Positions 9,192 through 18,912 of a stretch of 64,000 nucleotides of DNA are shown one piece after another. Source of the DNA: Pacificibacter marinus. GTDB lineage: Bacteria; Pseudomonadota; Alphaproteobacteria; Rhodobacterales; Rhodobacteraceae. The translations under genes and the position numbers were made by a program. The stretch is taken from positions 85,246-149,245 of the forward strand of contig NZ_JAHKPK010000064.1 in the NCBI RefSeq assembly GCF_018860665.1. The letters are read 5' to 3'. A model generated the notes under the pieces. That model was not told where the DNA came from and did not search any database. It saw nothing but the letters and a program-made list of their open reading frames with translations. Position 1 is the stretch's first letter, and each line of letters begins with the position of its first letter.

Positions 9192-10097
9192 TTAACCACG
9201 TTGCAGTTTCACAGCTTCGGTTTTGGCGATGCGGATCAGATGCGCCATATATGGTTTGGACACATCATCATCGCGTACAGCCGCATATAAGCGTCGCGTT
9301 CTGCCCGTCGCGGTCAGCGGCAAAACCGCATATTCGTCATTGTCGCGCGCATCACGCATCACCCAATCGGGCAGCACTGCAACACCGCGATTTGAGGCCA
9401 CCAACATCATAATCACATCTGTCAGTTCCACTTGGCGCACATGGGCAGGCGACACACCTGCAGGCGCCAGCAATTCTTTGAACACATCCAAACGGGCACG
9501 ATCCATCGGGTAGGTGAACAATGTTTGGTCGGTGAAATCTTCCGCGTCGACAAAATCACGCGTTGCCAGATGGTTTTTGCTTGAGCAAACAAACATCGGC
9601 GAATAATCAAACAAAGGCACGTAGGTGACGCCTGTGGGCACATCGGGATCGCTTGAGATCACCAGATCAACCTGCTCTTTTTCCAAGGCGGTCATGGCAC
9701 CAAAAGCAAGTCGCAGTCGAATATCGACGTCCACATCCGGCCAAGCTTTACGGAATTGATTGAGCACCGGCATCAGCCAATCGAAACAGGCGTGACATTC
9801 AATCGCGATGTGCAATCGCCCTTTGGTGCCATCCTCGATGCCTTTGAATTCTGCCTCGATCGCCTCGATTCGTGGCAACACGTCTTCGGCCAAGCGCAGC
9901 AATTTCATGCCTGCAGCAGACAGTTTCAACGGTTTTGAGCGGCGCACGAAAAGTTCCACCCCCGCTTGATCCTCAAGCCCTTTGACTTGATGCGACAAAG
10001 CGGATTGAGTGATGTTCAAACGATCTGCGGCGCGCGCCAGCCCACCCTCTTCAAAGATCGCCTTGATGGTGCGCAGGTGGCGGAATTCCAAATGCAT
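9192..10097 (-). CDS. metR: LysR-family regulator, probable MetR
   Basis: A 301-aa LysR-type regulator: N-terminal winged HTH (ARAADRLNITQSALSHQVKGLEDQAG, about residues 18-43) and a periplasmic-binding-like effector domain from about 90. It is divergent from metF with a symmetrical operator between them, which with the sequence (HLRTIKAIFEEGG start) supports MetR, the homocysteine-responsive activator of methionine genes. The start at 10097 is chosen because upstream in-frame codons run through the operator and into metF. Confidence 0.85.
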   Translation of the reverse strand: MHLEFRHLRTIKAIFEEGGLARAADRLNITQSALSHQVKGLEDQAGVELFVRRSKPLKLSAAGMKLLRLAEDVLPRIEAIEAEFKGIEDGTKGRLHIAIECHACFDWLMPVLNQFRKAWPDVDVDIRLRLAFGAMTALEKEQVDLVISSDPDVPTGVTYVPLFDYSPMFVCSSKNHLATRDFVDAEDFTDQTLFTYPMDRARLDVFKELLAPAGVSPAHVRQVELTDVIMMLVASNRGVAVLPDWVMRDARDNDEYAVLPLTATGRTRRLYAAVRDDDVSKPYMAHLIRIAKTEAVKLQRG

Positions 10098-10100
10098 ATG

Positions 10101-10144
10101 TGAGCGCCATTCATAATAGTGTTGAGAACTATGAATTTGTCTCA
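10101..10144. promoter_or_regulatory. Symmetrical MetR-type operator
   Basis: Two near-consensus MetR sites (TGAA-N5-TTCA): TGAGCGCCATTCA at 10101-10113 and TGAATTTGTCTCA at 10132-10144, each with one mismatch. They are mirror images, so the outer TGAG/CTCA and the inner TTCATA/TATGAA form one 44-bp imperfect palindrome between metR and metF. This fits autoregulation of metR and activation of metF. Confidence 0.6.
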
Positions 10145-10192
10145 CATGACGCAACATGACACAAGATGGCCAAACACATAAGGACGACCACC

Positions 10193-11035
10193 ATGACCAA
10201 AACGCCAAATATTTCCTTTGAGTTCTTTCCACCAAAGAACATGGCGGCTACTTTTGGTCTGTTTGAAACGGTCAATGCGCTGCATGATCTGAAACCGGGC
10301 TTTGTCTCTGTAACTTACGGCGCAGGTGGCACCACACGCACGCTCACCCACGAAGCTGTGGAATTGCTGCACAAGAAATTCGGGCTAAATGTTGCAGCTC
10401 ACCTGACTTGTGTTGATGCAACGAAAGCCGAAACGCTGGCGATTGCCGATGCCTATGCGGCGGCGGGTGTTTCTGAAATCGTGGCGCTGCGAGGCGACCC
10501 GCCCAAAGGCGCTGGCGGCTTCACCCCCCACCCCGAAGGCTTTGCCAATTCTATCGAGCTGATTGAGGCCCTGTCTGAAACAGGCAAATTCAAACTGCGT
10601 GTCGGCGCCTACCCTGATCCTCATCCTGAGGCCGCTGACGAGAACGCCGATGTAAAATTTCTCAAACGCAAATTTGACGCCGGCGCGGATAGTGCCATCA
10701 CACAGTTCTTTTTCGATCCCGACACCTTTTTCCGATTCCGTGATCGCGCCGTTGCCACAGGTGTCACCGGAAAAATCTTGCCCGGCATCTTGCCAATCAG
10801 CAGCTGGACAGGCGTGAAAAAATTTGCGCAGTCTTGCGGCACGCCTGTGCCCGCGCATCTGGATGATCTCTTTACAAAAGCCGGTGACAATGCCGAACAA
10901 TTGTCCATCGATTTGGCCACGGACATGTGCGAAAAACTGATCGCTGGCGGTGTTGACGATCTGCATTTTTACACGCTCAACAAACCAAACCTGTCAAAAT
11001 CTGTCTGCACCAATTTGGGTGTAACCTCAGCCTAA
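10193..11035 (+). CDS. metF: Methylenetetrahydrofolate reductase
   Basis: A 280-aa flavoprotein that reduces 5,10-methylene-THF to 5-methyl-THF, the methyl donor for methionine synthesis. Diagnostic blocks are SFEFFPPKN at the N-terminus (catalytic Glu), VSVTYGAGGTTR, ALRGDPP and ADSAITQFFFD. The start at 10193 has AAGGA 9 bp upstream; an in-frame ATG at 10166 is less likely. It is divergently paired with metR. Confidence 0.95.
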   Translation: MTKTPNISFEFFPPKNMAATFGLFETVNALHDLKPGFVSVTYGAGGTTRTLTHEAVELLHKKFGLNVAAHLTCVDATKAETLAIADAYAAAGVSEIVALRGDPPKGAGGFTPHPEGFANSIELIEALSETGKFKLRVGAYPDPHPEAADENADVKFLKRKFDAGADSAITQFFFDPDTFFRFRDRAVATGVTGKILPGILPISSWTGVKKFAQSCGTPVPAHLDDLFTKAGDNAEQLSIDLATDMCEKLIAGGVDDLHFYTLNKPNLSKSVCTNLGVTSA

Positions 11036-11089
11036 GTTTTCAGACGCAAAACCAAAGCGGCTTCGGCGCGTGCTGGAAACAGTGCGCGC

Positions 11090-12142
11090 CTATCGCTTTA
11101 CTGCGGGGTGAATCACCTCAGAAGGATCACGCCCGACGATGCGCTTGGTGCGCAGCCAAAAGAACTTGCCCCAGCCTTTGCTCATACCAATGGACCGCCC
11201 ATGCGGATCGGATAAGAAACGTCTGCGCCAGCCATTAGGCAATTCCAGCCCTGCCTGTTCGGCTTTATCCAGCATCCACACCAATGTCGCATTCGACAAT
11301 TTACGTTCGGGATTATGCCCTGACAATTGCCCGCCGACATCGCTATGTGACCCCGGAAACCACATTTGTTGCAACACTTGATCCGAGTTGGGATTGGTCT
11401 CGAACATCACCGGCGCGTAGGCACGACGACGCTCATCATAGGCCAAAGCATGATAGGACTTTCGCGCACAACGTGGTGGCCTAAGGTCACGAAACTCATG
11501 AAAGACCTTTGAAAACCGCCACAACACAGGAAAATGCACTCCAACTGCCGCGACCGTATCCCAAACCCCTAGCATGTCGATCACCACATTTTTATGGCAA
11601 TGTTTGGCAGCAAAGAAACGCGCGGCATCTGTATCAGGGTCAGACTGATAATGGCGATAGGCGGTTTTAATATTACGCTCTGTCGCCTCATGACTTTCCA
11701 AAAGCCCCACTTGGTCAATGAACCCTGCCAAAGATCGCACGGCATAGGCTCCGCGCGAATAGCCGAACAGAAAGATTTTATCGCCGACGCGATAGCGCGA
11801 TGCCAGCCCACCATAAACCCGCTTGATCTGCTCATTAATGCCGCGCCCTTCCACAACATCCATCGTATCAGCAAAGCTGTCCCATTGAATGCCCGCTTCA
11901 TAGCGCACCAGCATATTGGCGCTATCAGGTCCGATATCAGCCACATCGCAACACAGCTTAAACGTCAGACCTGCATTGGTCTCATACCCCTCATCCAAAG
12001 ACGATAGCGTCCCGTCCATAATGATGACATGAGTGATAGGTCCGCGCCCGTGTACGGCTTCTGACGTGGTTATTTTTCGTTTAAATTCAACAAGATGTCG
12101 CAGGCGACCAAATAGACTTTTACGAGACTGCACGCCTGTCAC
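11090..12142 (-). CDS. DUF2235 domain alpha/beta-hydrolase
   Basis: A 350-aa protein of the DUF2235 group (related to Tle1 lipases). A short basic N-terminus precedes the core: IIMDGTLSSL near residue 40, the nucleophile elbow FGYSRGAYAVRSLAGFI with GxSxG at about 125, an Asp segment LGVWDTVAAVG, and a His in WFPGSHSDVGGQ. No signal peptide is seen, and no type VI secretion genes are nearby, so a secreted effector role is not supported here. The frame opens with GTG at 12142; a second GTG at 12133 sits at better spacing from AAAGG and may be the real start. Confidence 0.85.
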   Translation of the reverse strand: MTGVQSRKSLFGRLRHLVEFKRKITTSEAVHGRGPITHVIIMDGTLSSLDEGYETNAGLTFKLCCDVADIGPDSANMLVRYEAGIQWDSFADTMDVVEGRGINEQIKRVYGGLASRYRVGDKIFLFGYSRGAYAVRSLAGFIDQVGLLESHEATERNIKTAYRHYQSDPDTDAARFFAAKHCHKNVVIDMLGVWDTVAAVGVHFPVLWRFSKVFHEFRDLRPPRCARKSYHALAYDERRRAYAPVMFETNPNSDQVLQQMWFPGSHSDVGGQLSGHNPERKLSNATLVWMLDKAEQAGLELPNGWRRRFLSDPHGRSIGMSKGWGKFFWLRTKRIVGRDPSEVIHPAVKR

Positions 12143-12230
12143 CCTTTAGAAATTCACTGCATGCTTGCTCATAAAACGGCATCTCTTGCGTACCACGTGC
12201 CAAACTCACTGCAGGACGCGAGCCGTCCAT
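12120..12230 (-). CDS. Possible 36-aa leader peptide upstream of the DUF2235 gene
   Basis: An ATG at 12230 opens a 36-codon frame that overlaps the start of the DUF2235 gene by about 20 bp, a layout that would permit translational coupling. The ribosome binding site is poor and no family is recognised, so it may be chance. Confidence 0.2.
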   Translation of the reverse strand: MDGSRPAVSLARGTQEMPFYEQACSEFLKGDRRAVS

Positions 12231-12283
12231 AATTCTGACTTGCTGACATATCCCGCCTTGCCTCACTGCGCACTCCTTAAAAC

Positions 12284-12326
12284 CAAAACGGCCCCTTTGC
12301 CGCAGACTAGCGGGCAAAGGGGCCGT
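12284..12326 (-). terminator. Terminator of the ornithine decarboxylase gene
   Basis: ACGGCCCCTTTGCC pairs with GGCAAAGGGGCCGT (14-bp stem, 12288-12301 and 12313-12326); on the minus strand TTTTGGTTTT follows. It lies 37 bp after the stop at 12363. Confidence 0.85.
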
Positions 12327-12362
12327 GTAAAAGGCAATAGATTGTGAAGCCGAAAGACTGAC

Positions 12363-13538
12363 TTATGCGTAGAGCGGCTCTTGCGCCATGTCAGGCTTGA
12401 CGAGGCTTTGCACCGTCTCGATTGTGATATTGCCAAACCCGTTGAACCGTGTGGCCGTCGCGATGGAATAGGCGCCGCAACCGGCAAAAACCAAGTGGTC
12501 TTCTTCTTCCATATCCGCAGGAAAGCCCAATTCGGACGGCAATTTGTCAGTGCTATCACAGGTCGGACCAAAAACGGTTCGCAACACTGGATCGCCCATG
12601 CGGCGATTGCCAAACGGACCGTAGGCTTCGATGCGATCAATAACGCCGACCAAATGCAACTCGGACAAGCCACCGTAGATGCCATCATTCAAGAACACAT
12701 GCGCATCATCGCGAATGGCTTTCACGCGGGTGACAAGCGCAAAGCTTTCCGCCACAAGCGCACGACCAGGTTCACAAATCAATGCCGGACGCGCATCGCC
12801 AAAGGCCTCATCGGTAACGCGATCGATCAAGGCAAAAGTCGCGGACAGCTGTGGCACAACATCGTTTAAACGGTGTGACGGGAATCCGCCGCCGACGTTT
12901 AGACGATGGATGTGTACGCCTGTGACGCGGGCAATCTTGGCCGCTGTATAGATGTAGGTTTCCCATGCTTTCGGATCAGTACATTGCGTGCCAGGGTGGA
13001 AATTAAGCGAGACATCAAAGCCAAGCTGATCCGCCAGCGTCACCAGTTCCATAGCTTTTTCAACTGTCGCGCCGAATTTGGCACCAAAGTTATAGGCAGC
13101 CCCTTCAACTGGCAGTTTGAAGCGTACGGCGATCTCAACACCATCCGCAGGCACCAATTGCCCCAGCTTCACCAGTTCAGAATGACTGTCGACAGAATAG
13201 GATTTCACGCCCAGCGCGACGGCATGTTTGATCTCAGAACGCGAGCGCACTGGATTGTTGTAATGCAGCGCCGCATGTGGCGCCAAACGTGCGATGGTGT
13301 CCATTTCCACAGGAGAGGCCACATCAAAGCCGCTAATACCAGCCGCGATCAGGTTAATCAGAACCTCTTCGTCTGGATTGGCTTTGACCGCATAGGTCAC
13401 AAGCCCAGGGAATCCTTGCAAAAATTCATGTGCACAGGCCTGAAGCGTTTCAGGTGAAAAGAACATAACCGGATGATCCGGTGAATGTGTACGAAGGTAG
13501 TCTGCGGGCGATGCCCAAAGAGTATTAGAGAGCCCCAT
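12363..13538 (-). CDS. Fold type III PLP-dependent decarboxylase (ornithine/lysine decarboxylase type)
   Basis: A 391-aa alanine-racemase-fold decarboxylase. The PLP Lys is K52 in TYAVKANPDEE; the phosphate-binding GGGFPSH, the CEPGRALVAES block, the catalytic Cys in GPTCDSTD and the Tyr in GCGAYSIATATRFNGF are all present. This set is typical of eukaryotic-type ornithine decarboxylases, which make putrescine; activity on lysine cannot be excluded. The start at 13538 has GAGGAAA at good spacing, better than an in-frame codon 30 bp upstream. A divergent Lrp-type gene 277 bp away could regulate it. Confidence 0.88.
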   Translation of the reverse strand: MGLSNTLWASPADYLRTHSPDHPVMFFSPETLQACAHEFLQGFPGLVTYAVKANPDEEVLINLIAAGISGFDVASPVEMDTIARLAPHAALHYNNPVRSRSEIKHAVALGVKSYSVDSHSELVKLGQLVPADGVEIAVRFKLPVEGAAYNFGAKFGATVEKAMELVTLADQLGFDVSLNFHPGTQCTDPKAWETYIYTAAKIARVTGVHIHRLNVGGGFPSHRLNDVVPQLSATFALIDRVTDEAFGDARPALICEPGRALVAESFALVTRVKAIRDDAHVFLNDGIYGGLSELHLVGVIDRIEAYGPFGNRRMGDPVLRTVFGPTCDSTDKLPSELGFPADMEEEDHLVFAGCGAYSIATATRFNGFGNITIETVQSLVKPDMAQEPLYA

Positions 13539-13814
13539 TAGCGTTTCCTCACCAACAGTTGCAGCCACTATCTTACCCGGGGTGTCCGGTTGGGAATGCG
13601 CTTACGCGTTAATCCAAACCAGGCCAGGTACAAGCGTCTCCGCTGCCCTTTGATCCTGAAACAATAGAGCGTGTATGACGTGACATTTCACCGAAAAAAA
13701 GAGTTGAAATGTACATATGATACGTTATTTTGTAAGGTATTGAAGTTAATTTGTTAGTTATGTAGCATCCCCTATCGGCCAAGACTGGGGGTCGACTTTC
13801 AAAAGGAACGTTTC

Positions 13815-14246
13815 ATGGATGATTTGGACCAAAAAATACTCGCAGCGATGGCCACTGATTCATCGACCTCTGTCTCGCGATTGGCGCGACGGTTTAAGGT
13901 CGCACGCTCGACCGTACAGGCGCGATTGGAAAAGCTAGAAACCAACGGGACGATTGCAGGCTATACAATCAAATTGGGAGACGTCGCATTGGCCCGACGG
14001 GTCAAGGCCACCGTGCTGGTCTATTGTGAACCGCGCGCCTCCGCAGGTGTGGTCGGAAAACTCAAGGCTATACCCGACGTGGAAATGGTGGCCACATCAA
14101 CGGGGCGTGTTGATTTAATTACGCAAATAGCTTGCGCCACCACCGAAGATATCGACCAAACATTAGATCAAATTGCGTCGACCACAGGCGTTCAAGACAT
14201 CGAAAGCCTGATTCATCTCAGCGTCAAATTTGACCGCTCTATTTAA
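13815..14246 (+). CDS. Lrp/AsnC family transcriptional regulator
   Basis: A 143-aa regulator: N-terminal HTH (SVSRLARRFKVARSTVQARLEKLE, about residues 18-41) and a C-terminal RAM effector domain (about 65-140). AAGGA precedes the ATG. The 277-bp AT-rich divergent region towards ornithine decarboxylase suggests that gene as a target, but no operator repeat stands out. Confidence 0.9.
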   Translation: MDDLDQKILAAMATDSSTSVSRLARRFKVARSTVQARLEKLETNGTIAGYTIKLGDVALARRVKATVLVYCEPRASAGVVGKLKAIPDVEMVATSTGRVDLITQIACATTEDIDQTLDQIASTTGVQDIESLIHLSVKFDRSI

Positions 14247-14260
14247 CGATGCCCTACGCG

Positions 14261-15406
14261 TTATGCTGCAGCATGAGGTGCCAGACCGCTTTTGGATGCG
14301 TTACGTGATTCATTTGAATTGGCTTCGCCGCGCGCGATGGCTTCAATCACCCGAAGAGATAAGGCGATAGAACGCCCAGGGTCAGCAAGCTGGTTGGTTG
14401 TCCCCGCCACATAAATTTTAAGCTTGGGGGCATAAAATGCAAAACTGCCCCCAAAGCCAAAATGGCCATAGACTGCGGGCAATTTCCGCCCCCATGACCA
14501 AGGGTCTTTAAGACGAAACTTGAGCGCCACCAAGCGCGATGCATCAACGCGCATCACGCCAAGGCCGTAATCAATAGGCGGATGCAACGGTTTCCAGTCG
14601 TACAAATCACGGATGTGCTGGCGTTCGAACAAATACCCTTCAAAGAAACTGCGCAAGAAAATCAACCCATCGCGCGAGGTCGTCACCAATCCGGCATCTG
14701 CTTGAAAAGACGTCATGCTACGCGGCACTATAACCTCTTGAGTGTGGGACATCAGATTGACTGGCCGCGTGTCAGAAGGGTCATTGTAAATATAAGTGGC
14801 ACTCAACCCAAGTGGTCGCGTGATGCGATCTTGAACAACCTGTGAAAAACTTTTTTGCTCGAGCGCCTCGATCACCTTCCCCAAAATATGAAAATTGCTG
14901 TCCGCATAAAGCGCCTTAGATGACACACCGGGTGCTTTTATCGCGCCATGAGACCGCGTGCGCGCGATCACATCTTCAAACGTCCAAGACGTGTCGCCCC
15001 CCTTTAAGAGGGTATGCTGCAAGTTTCTGGCACGATTGCGAAAGACAAAGAAATCACCCAAGCCGGACGTCTGCGACATCAGATGCCTGATGGTGATGTC
15101 ATCCGTATAATCGACAGCATCTTTGACATGAATTTCGATGCATGATTTTCTATCAGCTATGTAGGAAATAAAAGGCGTATCAAAGGTCACTTTGCCTTCA
15201 TCGCGCAGCTGCATCAAAATCGCCACGACATATAGCTTTGCTATGGATGTCGCAAAATAAGGCGTGCGCGCATCCAACTGTCCCGCATTGAAATTGTAAT
15301 GCGATGCGTCTGACTGTCGATATGCTGAAATCGCGATTCCGCTGTATTGCGCGCTTTCCACCATGCGAGCAATGTCTCGATCCAAATGTGTTTGCCTGTC
15401 GCCCAT
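14261..15406 (-). CDS. Serine hydrolase of the beta-lactamase/penicillin-binding-like family
   Basis: A 381-aa protein with the SxxK motif S54-I-A-K57 in YFATSIAKLYV and the second motif in ALYADSNFHILGKVIE, typical of class C beta-lactamase-like hydrolases and esterases. A HFGFGGSFAFY segment occupies the place of the third motif. No obvious signal peptide is present, which argues against a periplasmic beta-lactamase and for an intracellular esterase or amidase. The substrate is unknown. The gene converges on the Lrp gene with 14 bp between stops. Confidence 0.82.
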   Translation of the reverse strand: MGDRQTHLDRDIARMVESAQYSGIAISAYRQSDASHYNFNAGQLDARTPYFATSIAKLYVVAILMQLRDEGKVTFDTPFISYIADRKSCIEIHVKDAVDYTDDITIRHLMSQTSGLGDFFVFRNRARNLQHTLLKGGDTSWTFEDVIARTRSHGAIKAPGVSSKALYADSNFHILGKVIEALEQKSFSQVVQDRITRPLGLSATYIYNDPSDTRPVNLMSHTQEVIVPRSMTSFQADAGLVTTSRDGLIFLRSFFEGYLFERQHIRDLYDWKPLHPPIDYGLGVMRVDASRLVALKFRLKDPWSWGRKLPAVYGHFGFGGSFAFYAPKLKIYVAGTTNQLADPGRSIALSLRVIEAIARGEANSNESRNASKSGLAPHAAA

Positions 15407-15735
15407 GCTGCATGTCTCCTATCGCAGCCTATCTTTTAGGTCCAAAACCTTAAGTCACCGTCAATTTTTAATGTCCGCCAAGTGGCGATTTCTGGGCAGC
15501 AAGTGACGCATTTCGACAACCGCGGCCCCGGTTTGCTAAATATGCCCCAACCCCATGCTTTCGACGAAACATTACAGGCTCCCCCAAGGCCGAAAGCGCA
15601 GAAGACCATCAAATGTCATAAAGTCTTGCAAGTTTGTCCATTCGGCAGGGCAACATCCTCGGGTTTCACCCTTTCCCTTGCCGTGGCCGCGCGGTACATA
15701 TCGCGCAACAGGAATGACGTATTAGGCGGCTTATC

Positions 15736-18700
15736 ATGACCATGGACAAAGTTTTTGACGCGAAAACAGCGGAAACGCGGATTTATAGCGATTGGGAAAA
15801 GGCAGGGGCTTTCAAGGCTGGCGCCAATAAATCGCGCGAGGAAACCTTTACCATCATGCTGCCCCCGCCCAATGTGACGGGCGCTTTGCACGTCGGCCAT
15901 GCCTTTAACCACACCTTGCAAGACATCATGGTGCGCTGGCATCGGATGCGCGGCTTTGACACCCTGTGGCAGCCCGGCCAAGACCACGCAGGCATCGCGA
16001 CGCAATTGCAGGTCGAAAAGAAACTCATGGCTGATGAGGGCAAGAAACGTGCTGATTTGGGCCGCGATGAATTTCTATCCCGTGTCTGGGATTGGAAAGG
16101 CCAATACGGAACGACAATTATCGAGCAAATGAAACGCTTGGGCAATTCCTGTGATTGGTCGCGCAACGCCTTTACCATGTCCGGCGCGCCAAACGCCCCT
16201 GCTGGCGAAGAGGGCAATTTCCACGATGCCGTGATCAAAGTCTTTGTCGAGATGCACTCCAAAGGCCTGATCTATCGCGGCAAACGCCTGACCAACTGGG
16301 ACCCGCATTTTGAAACCGCGATTTCCGATCTCGAAGTGGAAAACATCGAAGTCGCGGGGCACATGTGGCACTTTAAGTACAAGCTCGCCAAAAACCCTGA
16401 AACGGGCGAAAGTGAGAAGTATAACTATGTGGAAAAAGACGAAGACGGAAATGTAGTTTTCTCTGAAGAACGCGACTACATTTCCATCGCCACCACGCGT
16501 CCTGAAACCATGCTGGGCGATGGCGCTGTTGCTGTGCACCCCTCTGACGAGCGTTACGCGCCTATTGTTGGCAAAATGGTGCATCTGCCGCTCTGTGATC
16601 GTTTGATCCCGATTGTCACCGATGAATACCCCGACAAAGATTTCGGCTCTGGTGCGGTGAAAATCACCGGCGCGCATGATTTCAACGACTACCAAGTCGC
16701 CAAACGCTGCAAATTGCCGATGTACCGCTTGATGGATCGCAAGGGCGCGATGCGCGATGATGGCGAGGCCTATGAGGTTTGTGTGGACCGCGCGCGTGAA
16801 ATCGCGGCGGGGGCTGAGGCCATTGAATCCGAGATCGACGCGCTCAACCTTGTGCCAGAAAAATACCGTGGCATGGATCGTTTCGATGCGCGCAAAGCCG
16901 TCATCGCTGACATCACCAATGCTGGTTTGGCCGTGATGCATACCGTCACCAAGAAAGTCAAAGACGATGAGGGCGTAGAGACAGAAGTGTCTGAAACCGT
17001 GCCTTACGTTGAAAACAAACCTGTGATGCAGCCCTTTGGCGACCGTTCCAAAGTGGTGATCGAGCCTATGTTGACGGATCAGTGGTTTGTCGATGCAGAG
17101 AAAATCGTTGGCCCTGCGCTGGATGCTGTCCGTGACGGCAAAACCCAGATCATCCCAGACTCGGGCCGTAAAGTGTACAACCACTGGCTTGAGAATATCG
17201 AACCTTGGTGTATTTCGCGTCAATTGTGGTGGGGGCACCAGATTCCGGTTTGGTACGTTCCAGGCCAAGACGATTGGTACCCTATTTGTGCGGCGACAGA
17301 AGCAGAGGCAATCGAAAAGGCCAAACTGCAATCTGCTGACGGCACAGATTTCCGCATCGTTGCAGATGAACAAGAAGCCGCAGCGCTTTTGGCCGAACAG
17401 ATCAAGCTGATGGACACCAAGAACGAAGGTGAAATCAGATCCTTTGAGGGTCCGATGGAAGTGCCAATGTTCCGCGACCCCGACGTCCTAGACACATGGT
17501 TCTCCTCCGGCCTTTGGCCCATCGGCACGCTCGGCTGGCCTGAGTGGACGGAAGAGACCTCGAAATACTTCTCGACAGACGTGTTGGTCACCGGCCAAGA
17601 CATTCTGTTCTTCTGGGTTGCGCGGATGATGATGATGCAATTGGCTGTGGTCGATGAAGTGCCGTTCCACACCATTTACCTGCACCAGCTCGTGCGTGAC
17701 GAGAAGGGCAAGAAGATGTCCAAGACCACGGGCAATGTCATCGACCCGCTGGAAATCATTGACGAATACGGCGCCGATGCGCTGCGCTTTACCAATGCGT
17801 CCATGGCTGCCATCGGTGGGGTTTTGAAACTGTCCGAGGATAGCATCAAAGGCTACCGCAACTTTGGCACTAAAATCTGGAACGCAGCTAGATTTGCCGA
17901 AATGAACCAAGTGTTCGAGGTCTATGACCCCTCTGTGATGCCACAGCCAAACGCCACGGTGAACAAATGGATCATCGGCGAAGTCGCCAAAACCCGCGCC
18001 GAAGTTGACGCCGCAATCGAAGCCTACCGTTTCAACGATGCCGCCAATGCGCTTTACGGCTTTGTTTGGGGCAAATTCTGTGACTGGTATGTCGAGCTTG
18101 CGAAACCATTGTTGTTTGCTGAAGACGAAGCGGTCTTGGCCGAAACACGTCAAACAATGGGCTGGGCCTTAGACCAAGCGCTTATCATGTTGCACCCCTT
18201 TATGCCGTTTATCACCGAAGAACTTTGGGGCACTGTTAAAACAGATCGCGGTCTTTTGGCCGTCACCGATTGGCCAACCTATGGCGCTGATTTGATCGAT
18301 GCCGAGGCCGACCGTGAAATGAACTGGGTGATCAATCTGATCGAACGCATCCGGTCTTCACGCGCTGAAGTGCACGTACCTGCGGGGCTGAAAATCCCGA
18401 TGGTACAGGTCGAATTGGACGATGCGGGCAAAACCGCTTGGACCAACAACGAGGCCCTGATCATGAAACTCGCGCGCATCGACAGCCTGACTGTCGGCCC
18501 GATGCCCAAAGGCGCGATCACCATTCCGGTTGAGGGCGGCACATTCGCGCTGCCGCTCGCGGGCGTGATTGATATTGCTGAGGAAAAAGCACGGCTTGAG
18601 AAAACCATGCAAAAACTGGCCAAAGAACTGGGCGGTTTGCGCGGACGTTTGAACAATCCGAAATTCGCGGCCTCTGCCCCTGCTGATGTTGTGGCCGAAG

Positions 18701-18780
18701 CCCAAGCAAATCTAGCAGCCCGCGAAGAGGAAGAAGGCAAACTCAAAGCGGCCCTTGCCCGTTTGGCCGAAATTGGCTGA
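15736..18780 (+). CDS. valS: Valine--tRNA ligase
   Basis: A 1014-aa class I aminoacyl-tRNA synthetase. The HIGH motif appears as [13 protein letters not shown] (about residues 42-54) and KMSKS as [13 protein letters not shown] (about 655). A CP1 editing domain lies between, an anticodon-binding domain follows, and the C-terminal coiled coil ([20 protein letters not shown]) ends the protein. AGGCGG lies upstream of ATG 15736; an in-frame ATG two codons later is also possible. A strong terminator follows. Confidence 0.97.
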   Translation: MTMDKVFDAKTAETRIYSDWEKAGAFKAGANKSREETFTIMLPPPNVTGALHVGHAFNHTLQDIMVRWHRMRGFDTLWQPGQDHAGIATQLQVEKKLMADEGKKRADLGRDEFLSRVWDWKGQYGTTIIEQMKRLGNSCDWSRNAFTMSGAPNAPAGEEGNFHDAVIKVFVEMHSKGLIYRGKRLTNWDPHFETAISDLEVENIEVAGHMWHFKYKLAKNPETGESEKYNYVEKDEDGNVVFSEERDYISIATTRPETMLGDGAVAVHPSDERYAPIVGKMVHLPLCDRLIPIVTDEYPDKDFGSGAVKITGAHDFNDYQVAKRCKLPMYRLMDRKGAMRDDGEAYEVCVDRAREIAAGAEAIESEIDALNLVPEKYRGMDRFDARKAVIADITNAGLAVMHTVTKKVKDDEGVETEVSETVPYVENKPVMQPFGDRSKVVIEPMLTDQWFVDAEKIVGPALDAVRDGKTQIIPDSGRKVYNHWLENIEPWCISRQLWWGHQIPVWYVPGQDDWYPICAATEAEAIEKAKLQSADGTDFRIVADEQEAAALLAEQIKLMDTKNEGEIRSFEGPMEVPMFRDPDVLDTWFSSGLWPIGTLGWPEWTEETSKYFSTDVLVTGQDILFFWVARMMMMQLAVVDEVPFHTIYLHQLVRDEKGKKMSKTTGNVIDPLEIIDEYGADALRFTNASMAAIGGVLKLSEDSIKGYRNFGTKIWNAARFAEMNQVFEVYDPSVMPQPNATVNKWIIGEVAKTRAEVDAAIEAYRFNDAANALYGFVWGKFCDWYVELAKPLLFAEDEAVLAETRQTMGWALDQALIMLHPFMPFITEELWGTVKTDRGLLAVTDWPTYGADLIDAEADREMNWVINLIERIRSSRAEVHVPAGLKIPMVQVELDDAGKTAWTNNEALIMKLARIDSLTVGPMPKGAITIPVEGGTFALPLAGVIDIAEEKARLEKTMQKLAKELGGLRGRLNNPKFAASAPADVVAEAQANLAAREEEEGKLKAALARLAEIG

Positions 18781-18800
18781 GAGTATACACCTTGAATTTA

Positions 18801-18833
18801 AAAACGGGCGCAGCGAAATCTGCGCCCGTTTTT
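18801..18833 (+). terminator. Terminator of valS
   Basis: ACGGGCGCAG-cgaaat-CTGCGCCCGT followed by TTTT, 20 bp after the valS stop. Confidence 0.92.
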
Positions 18834-18912
18834 ACTATCTTGTTGGCAGTCTAGTTTGTCGTCTGGGCCATGACCACTTGTCCGCGCCCGCGACTTGGGG
18901 CAGATATTGACC

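Noticed and set aside
16075..17373. 432-codon open frame antisense to valS
   Set aside because: It is a mirror of a highly conserved synthetase gene with biased codon use; no ribosome binding site or recognisable domain.
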